NCBI RefSeq assembly: GCF_019175285.1
Contig: NC_056527.1
Span: 121,771,310 to 121,835,309 of the forward strand
Direction of reading: 5' to 3'
Length of the DNA: 64,000 nt
Source: Sceloporus undulatus
Taxonomy: Eukaryota; Chordata; Lepidosauria; Squamata; Phrynosomatidae
A program made the position numbers and the translations under genes. Below the pieces are notes generated by a model. That model was given only the letters and a program-made list of their open reading frames with translations, had not been told where the DNA came from and did no database searches. Each line of letters starts with the position of its first letter. Positions within the stretch are counted from its first letter, which is position 1. Below are positions 58,778 to 64,000 of the stretch, piece by piece.

Positions 58778-58783
58778 AATAAA
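58778..58783 (+). terminator. ITPRIPL1 poly(A) signal
   Basis: AATAAA about 295 bases past the ITPRIPL1 stop, in CTTGAAATAAAGGCTCC. Confidence 0.75.
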
Positions 58784-59159
58784 GGCTCCAGCAAGCTGTG
58801 TTTTGACATTCTTCTCAATGTGGTTTTATGCACGAAGCTGCCAGGGACGTCTAACTTTTCCATTTGCTTCCATAGGACTTGAAATTCTAGAAAAACCCAT
58901 AACCTGACCGCAGGGATTTCATGGCTATAAGATATGCTTGAAGTTTGTGCTGGTGTCGTTTCAGTGTAGTTTCAATGGTTGAATCAGTAGGAATCTAGGA
59001 AGCTGATCTAGAATGAGTCAGGCTCCTTATCCGTCTAGTTTAAAACATAGTGGGTTTCAGGCAGAACTCTTTCCTAGCCATATCTGGAGACACTGAGGAC
59101 CGAACCTGGGCCTTTCACATAAGAGGCTGCCATGTATAGAGTCAGATCGCTCATCCATT

Positions 59160-59616
59160 TACACTCATCCCTCCATATTTGATATTTGCACCTTTGATTA
59201 TTCATGGATTTGATTAATATGTCCTCTCTAGGAATATCTAGGTCCTCCGGTGCAACTCTATGGTCAACTTCAACTAAAAGTTGAACTGAAGGACCTAGAG
59301 ATTCCTAGAGAGAATACGCTGCTAGGCCTTTGTAGCTCCTTCAATGCATTTCTATGGTCAGTGTCTGTCGGACGTTGGCCACAAAGTTGCCCTAGAGCAC
59401 CTAGAGATCCCTAGAGAGAATACCCTACTAGGCCTTTGTAGCTTCTCCAGCGCAGTTCAATGATCAATGTCTGTCGGACGTTGACCATAGAGTTGCCCTG
59501 GAGGACCTAGAGATTCCTAGAGAGGTCTCCTCTCAGGTAAAAACACAGTGTTTTTCCACATTCACTGTGGGGGCCTTGTGCCTCTAACCCTAGCCAATAT
59601 GGAGGGACAACAAGCG
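59160..59616. mobile_element. MITE with internal 106-bp tandem repeat
   Basis: Outer ends CACTCATCCCTCCATATTT and AATATGGAGGGACAAC are inverted. Inside, a 106-bp unit starting CTAGAGATTCCTAGAGAG recurs at 59295, 59401 and 59507, exactly 106 bases apart each time. The left inner part (CTCTAGGAATATCTAGGTCC) is the inverse of the unit start, so the body is both tandem and fold-back. Non-coding. Confidence 0.7.
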
Positions 59617-59635
59617 TATTGTCAACTATAGTCCA

Positions 59636-59802
59636 AAACAACTGCAGAAATCATCCAGTCTGAGGCCGCCTTAACTGCCCTGGGAACTGTAGTTTTGTGA
59701 GGCATTTAGCCTTCTCTCTCTGAGAGCTCTCTAGTGCCATCATAAAACTACAAACCCCAGGATTCCACAGTACGCAACCATGGCAGTTAAAGCGGTGCCA
59801 GA
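59636..59802. repeat. hairpin MITE
   Basis: CTGCAGAAATCATCCAGTC, AGCCTTCTCTCTCTGAGAG, CTACAAACCCCAGGATTCC and CATGGCAGTTAAAGCGGTG in family order. Confidence 0.7.
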
Positions 59803-59847
59803 CCATGTAAAGCACTGTGCAAATCCTACAGTGCTCTATAAATAAAT

Positions 59848-59891
<44 letters not shown>

Positions 59892-60061
59892 GTGCATTCT
59901 ATATTTTTGTAGATGCAGCAGCCATAGATATCTATGGTCCTCTCTACTCTTTTCATAGCTCTATATTTCCAGACTCTATTTAAGCTCTTTTTTCCGGGTG
60001 AACAAAAAATGTTCCTCTCTATACTTTTTATAGCTCTATATTCTCAGGTTCTGCTTAAGTC

Positions 60062-60180
60062 CCTCCCAAAAGGGGCGGGGCGAACGCGCGAGCTTCAGTC
60101 TAAGTCCGTTGCCTGCGCGTTGACGTCACGGCGTGCGCGCAACGCGCATGCGCACTGCCAGCGCGGGTCGATTCAAAGTA
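60062..60180 (+). promoter_or_regulatory. NCAPH promoter: GC box, CRE, NRF1, CHR-like
   Basis: A CpG-rich block with GGGGCGGGGCG (60073-60083), a full CRE TGACGTCA at 60121-60128, a perfect NRF1 palindrome GCGCATGCGC at 60144-60153, and a CHR-type TTCAAA (complement TTTGAA) at 60172-60177. It precedes a possible first exon ending at 60283. Confidence 0.6.
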
Positions 60181-60283
60181 GAGAGAGGAAATAGCGGCAG
60201 TAGGGAGGCCATTAAAGACGGTCGTCGCCAGAGAAGCGTCAGCGTCCGCGACGAATCCGCTTGGTCCCCCGTATGTGGGAGAG
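60178..60283 (+). other. NCAPH: probable NCAPH first exon
   Basis: Ends in a donor AGAG|GTGAGC at 60283. The next usable acceptor is TTTCAG at 61471-61474, before exon 2 with the ATG. The 5' end is a guess. The exon is open in the frame that joins exon 2 (through GCA GCG ATG), so it could add an N-terminal extension if an upstream ATG such as that at 60148 is transcribed; otherwise it is 5' UTR. Confidence 0.5.
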
Positions 60284-60404
60284 GTGAGCTGCGAAGGGAG
60301 CGGTCGGCAGGGAAAGAAGGACTAGAGGTCCGAAAGCGCCTTTGTTTCTGCATGAGCCGCGCTTTGACTGACGGGCGGAGGGCGGGAGGTAGCGGAGGAG
60401 ACTC

Positions 60405-60545
60405 CTGATTGGTCGAGACGGGGACGGCTCAGCCAATAGAAAGCTTTGAAGGATGCGATCGTGGAACTTTCGCGGATTGGAAGAGGAAGGAAGGTAGCTG
60501 GCCGCTGATTGGCCAGGAGTAGCTCCCTCCGCTGTCATTCAAATC
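60405..60545. promoter_or_regulatory. CCAAT-box cluster with CHR sites, NCAPH intron 1 or alternative promoter
   Basis: Four NF-Y-type sites (ATTGG 60408-60412, CCAAT 60433-60437, ATTGG 60476-60480, ATTGG 60508-60512), with TTTGAA at 60445-60450 and TTCAAA at 60538-60543. Multiple CCAAT boxes plus a CHR is the known make-up of G2/M cell-cycle promoters, fitting a condensin subunit gene. Confidence 0.55.
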
Positions 60546-60594
60546 TCCGCCCCGCCCTTTCCATGCAAAGCTCTCCATCAGTTATTTCCAATGC

Positions 60595-61290
60595 ATTTTA
60601 TTTTTAAACACAAGAGATGATCAAACAATAAACAAATAAGAATTATAATAATTGTAACAATAATTTATTATTGTTATTAATTATTAATATACTTTATTAT
60701 AATATATAATTAATATTATACATTATTATGTAACATATATATATATCAATTATTATAATTATTAATTACTATTATTATACATTAGTGTATATAATAATAT
60801 TATATTATTATAATATCAATTATTTCCAATTATAAATATTATCCATTATTATCATACATTAGTATATATCATAATATATAATATTATATTTTTACACTCT
60901 TTTCAATTTTTATAAAAATTGTCATTTATTATCATTATACATTATTATTTATAATATATATATAATATTATATTATTATAATTTTATCAATATTTTACAT
61001 TATTTTTATAATAATATTATATAATTATAATATTTAATTATTTTACACTATTATTTATAATATATATAATATTATATTATTATAACATTATCAGTAATTA
61101 TACATTATTATTTGTAGTATGTATATATATTATAATATTTTCAATGATGATAAATTTTATATATAATGCACAAAGTTATTTAAAAATATAGCCATCAGGG
61201 TATGCAAATGAGGTGTATACGAAACATGAATGTGTTTTGTGTTTATAAATTATTATAAATAATAGTATAATATAAATATATAATATCCCT
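60595..61290. repeat. AT-rich low-complexity tract, about 700 bp
   Basis: Almost pure A+T made of variant TATAAT/ATTATT units in both orientations, interrupted only briefly near 61160-61250. Lies in NCAPH intron 1, directly after the CpG-rich promoter. Confidence 0.85.
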
Positions 61291-61479
61291 TTTTTTGCTT
61301 TGACGAACCTCCTCTGAGTCTAGCTCTTCGCTCTGGCGCCAGTTAATTGCATAGCACTGAGCCGTGGCAGTTTAAAGAGTTGCCAAACCAGATTGCATCT
61401 GCAGTGCGGATGCAGCCCTGGGTTGCTTTTTCAACCAGCTGGAATATCGGTCTCACAAGCTGTTTCCCTTTCAGCAGCG

Positions 61480-64000
61480 ATGAGCTCCTCGACGCCGCAG
61501 TCCGCTGGCCAGAAAGGAAGCACTTCCTCGGACAACGTCTTTGTGTCCCCTGGCCCCAGGCGGCAGCCTCTGAATGCCTCTGGTACCCCCGTCTTGGAGG
61601 GCTGCAATGACGATGAGCGGGAGAGGAAGCAACGGCGGCGCTCCAGGATTGTCGACTTGCAGTATAACGCCGATTCGCCTCTGGCCATACAGTCGCCCTC
61701 CAGCAAGTAAGAGCGGCTTTTGCAAAAACCACATTTGTGTATGTGTCTGTTCAATCGTTACCCATGCTACGGTGATGCACAACGTACCATGCTCTGCTCT
61801 TGTTAACACAGTGACAACATAGGGCCTGAACAAACAGGCCAAAATAAAGCTGCTTCGGGTCACTTGGGATGTGTGCCGTTTAAATGACACACACCTCTCA
61901 AGAGACAAGAAGCTGCACCAAAGCTGCGCTCAGGTCCTTAGGACTGGAGCATGGCTTTGGCGTGGCTTCCATCCTCTTAGGACCCATGCATCATTTAAAT
62001 AGCATACCTCCAAAGTGACCCAAAGCAGCTTTATTTGGCGTCTGTTTGGGCCCATAGTTTATAAACATGAATGCCTGTGCTTTGGTTGAAAGGCAATCTG
62101 TCAAAGAAAGGGGGGGGGAGTCATTTTCTGCTTTCTAATTTTGGTTTCTGTGTGTCTGCCATTCTTCTGTTTGGATTTTCTAGGCAAACGGAGACGTCAT
62201 TCCCAGCAATCCCACAACTCTCCAATGCTCAGATTGCAGATCATTATTCCACATGCATTAAACTTTCGTCAGAAAATGTAAGTCTGCCTCCTGTTCATTG
62301 AGAATTTGTTGTTTAGTGGTGCTGAATCTATGGTTTAAAACACACTGCAGAAACAATCCAGTTTGAGGCTGCTTTAACGGCCCTGGTTCAGGTGTGTTTT
62401 GAACCTATGATTATTTTAGTGCTGAATCCAATCTTGACTTTGTACTAGGATTGCATTTGTGAATAGCATTGCTATTCATACATGCATAATTGCTGTTCTC
62501 TCTTCCAGAAAATCACCACCAAGAATGCTTTTGGCTTGTACCTCATCGATTACATGACAGAAATACTCAAGCAAAAGGAGTCTGAAGTCACCAACTTTAA
62601 AGTTAGCATCCATTCTGATGGTGTTTTCTATGACACATAGAAGATGCTCCACCAGTTAATAAGGACTTTTCCCTCTATTTGTGCTGATTCCCCTTTTAAT
62701 AGGTTTTTGTGCTAAATTACTCCTCTCTGTCTGGTAAAGTACAGAGTTTCTGAACTGAAAACTACAGGGATAAAAGAATCCTGTAGTCCAAAGTCCCCTC
62801 TCTTAGCCAAAGTCTCCCATCCTGGGTCCTACTCTTTAACTGCTTTCTTTCCCTTTCCTCTTACAGGTGGCAGCCGGTACCCTTGATGCCAGTGCAAAGA
62901 TCTATGCAGTGAGGGTTGATGCTGTCCATGCTGATGTATACAGAGTTCTGGGCAGGTTGGGTAAAGATGATGCGGCAGCAGGGCCTGGAGATGGCCAGGA
63001 TGCAGGTATGCTTTTTGATGCAGTTAATGGTGTAGGATTTGGAATGGAATGTGTGTGGGTTGCTCACATGTGTAAAGCACATGTGTTGAATGCACAGGGA
63101 CCCAGATTTATTCCCCAGTCTCTACTTGGATGCATCTACACTATAGAATTCATGCATTTTGGCACCACTTTAAGTGTTGTAACTCCATCCTATGTAATCC
63201 TGGGATTTGTAGTTTTACAAAGTCTTTAGCCTTCTCTGCCTGGCTTCAGCGCAAGTCCACGAAAAGTGTGTTTGGCCCAGCTTTGGACTGTGGCTTTTTG
63301 TTTAGGTGGAGCGGATGTGAATCCTGAAAATTCCAAGAAGCAGCCAAGTAAAAGGAAGCATCTGTACAAAACCATTGAACAGAATCTGAACAACATCAAT
63401 GCCTCTGAGGCAGATCGGAGGAGCGAGGTAAGAAAACCTCCTCTGACGGTTATTCTCCATCCTCCTTAGAATAGTTCTTTGACTTAACTGCCTGGTGTAA
63501 TGGCACCTTCTGACAAAAGTGACATTTGGGCAATGCAGAGACATGAGTCAGACTCTTGTTAGTAACTTGCATGTGTTTAAGCATCACACAAAGGAGGTGC
63601 TATTCTGTAGCCCTTTGCGCACTGTCCAGTCCTGTCCGCTGGAGGCTCTGCTGCCAGTTGGGGAGGGAAGACGGAGAAGGCAGTGCAGTGAAGATGCAGC
63701 TGGTCTGGGCCACAAAGGGAAGGGATGAGAGAATGCACTTCATCTCTGAATACTCTCCCATTTCCACCCCCCTCCGAGTTGATCCAATCCTCAAATTGCC
63801 GCCTCGCCCCTTTCTCTCCCCACAAAAATAGCTGTGTTTCCTTAAAAGACACTGTGGTATATGGCAGGTATGTCTTTCACATTGATGTTTAAACCTGGTC
63901 TTTTCTCCTGATTCATGTTCAGATCGATCCCATCTTCCAGCAAACGGTGGCCTCCTTCGATGAGTGCAGTACAGCCGGGGTTTTCCTGGCCACGCTTCAT
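61480..64000 (+). CDS. NCAPH: NCAPH, condensin I subunit H (5' part, runs off the edge)
   Basis: Kleisin subunit that bridges the SMC2-SMC4 heads and recruits the HEAT subunits in condensin I, needed for mitotic chromosome compaction. Coding exons with matching phases: 61480-61706, 62184-62277, 62509-62601, 62867-63005, 63306-63427, 63923-64000 (open at the edge). About 251 residues are visible. It begins [20 protein letters not shown], then TPVLEG and [16 protein letters not shown], matching the human phospho-regulated N-terminus. Next come [16 protein letters not shown] and [20 protein letters not shown] (the N-terminal kleisin helices that contact the SMC2 neck), then [20 protein letters not shown] and [15 protein letters not shown]. 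The donor after 62601 (AAA|GTTAGC) is weak but phase and homology support it. A linker near [15 protein letters not shown] is shorter than I recall for human. Confidence 0.95.
62338..62396 (+). repeat. hairpin MITE, half copy
   Basis: CTGCAGAAACAATCCAGTTTG, GCTTTAACGGCCCTGG; one arm only. NCAPH intron. Confidence 0.55.
63122..63230 (+). repeat. hairpin MITE, half copy
   Basis: TTGGATGCATCTACACTATAG, TTTGGCACCACTTTAAGTG, TGTAATCCTGGGATTTGTAG, AAAGTCTTTAGCCTTCTCTG. NCAPH intron between coding exons 4 and 5. Confidence 0.6.

Larger units (their letters stand above)
58800..60060. other. intergenic between ITPRIPL1 and NCAPH
   Basis: No supported gene. Contains a composite MITE with internal tandem repeat (59160-59616), a hairpin MITE (59636-59802) and an (AAT)n microsatellite (about 59851-59891). 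Confidence 0.7.

Overview
The window looks like a squamate reptile, probably an iguanian-type lizard. It has single-copy vertebrate genes with normal introns, CpG-type promoters at the housekeeping genes, dispersed tRNA-derived SINEs, CR1 and L2 LINE pieces, Tigger-type and hairpin MITEs, and a SPIN-type hAT element. The species call is an inference. There is one 400-base run of Ns at 4218-4617.

Layout: (1) 1-4090: probable first non-coding exon, promoter and intron 1 of TMEM127 on the minus strand. (2) 5339-9703: complete CIAO1 on the plus strand, seven coding exons, 339 codons. (3) 34123-11441: complete SNRNP200 (BRR2) on the minus strand. I traced 45 coding exons with matching phases, summing to 2136 residues, and the two ATPase motifs fall at the same residue numbers as I recall for human. 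CIAO1 and SNRNP200 converge. (4) 37033-41974: a three-coding-exon plus-strand gene for a proline- and lysine-rich protein of about 737 residues, resembling the C2orf78/DUF4629 family. (5) 49631-46471: a complete minus-strand PITX-class homeobox gene, three coding exons, 270 residues. It is not PITX1, PITX2 or PITX3. (6) 56922-58484: ITPRIPL1, plus strand, coding sequence in one exon. (7) 61480-64000: the first six coding exons of NCAPH (condensin I subunit H), running off the right edge.

The order TMEM127-CIAO1-SNRNP200-ITPRIPL1-NCAPH is that of human 2q11.2. In this genome two further genes, the C2orf78-like gene and the PITX-class gene, lie between SNRNP200 and ITPRIPL1. The PITX-like gene is the main discovery candidate. 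Human 10q24-25 carries PITX3 with KCNIP2, CNNM2, NEURL1 and ITPRIP, and human 2q11 carries their paralogues KCNIP3, CNNM3/4, NEURL3 and ITPRIPL1 but no PITX. The simplest reading is a fourth whole-genome-duplication PITX paralogue retained here and missing from the corresponding human interval. About 4.3 kb upstream of its start codon lies a perfect inverted repeat of two TAATCC (bicoid/PITX) sites in dense non-repetitive sequence, a candidate autoregulatory enhancer.

The genes do not form a pathway: CIAO1 (cytosolic Fe-S assembly), SNRNP200 (spliceosome activation) and NCAPH (mitotic chromosome condensation) are housekeeping genes with CRE/NRF1/ETS/NF-Y-type promoters, while PITX-like and ITPRIPL1 are expected to be tissue-restricted. 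Exon boundaries were read by eye from splice sites and phase; no alignment or database search was run.
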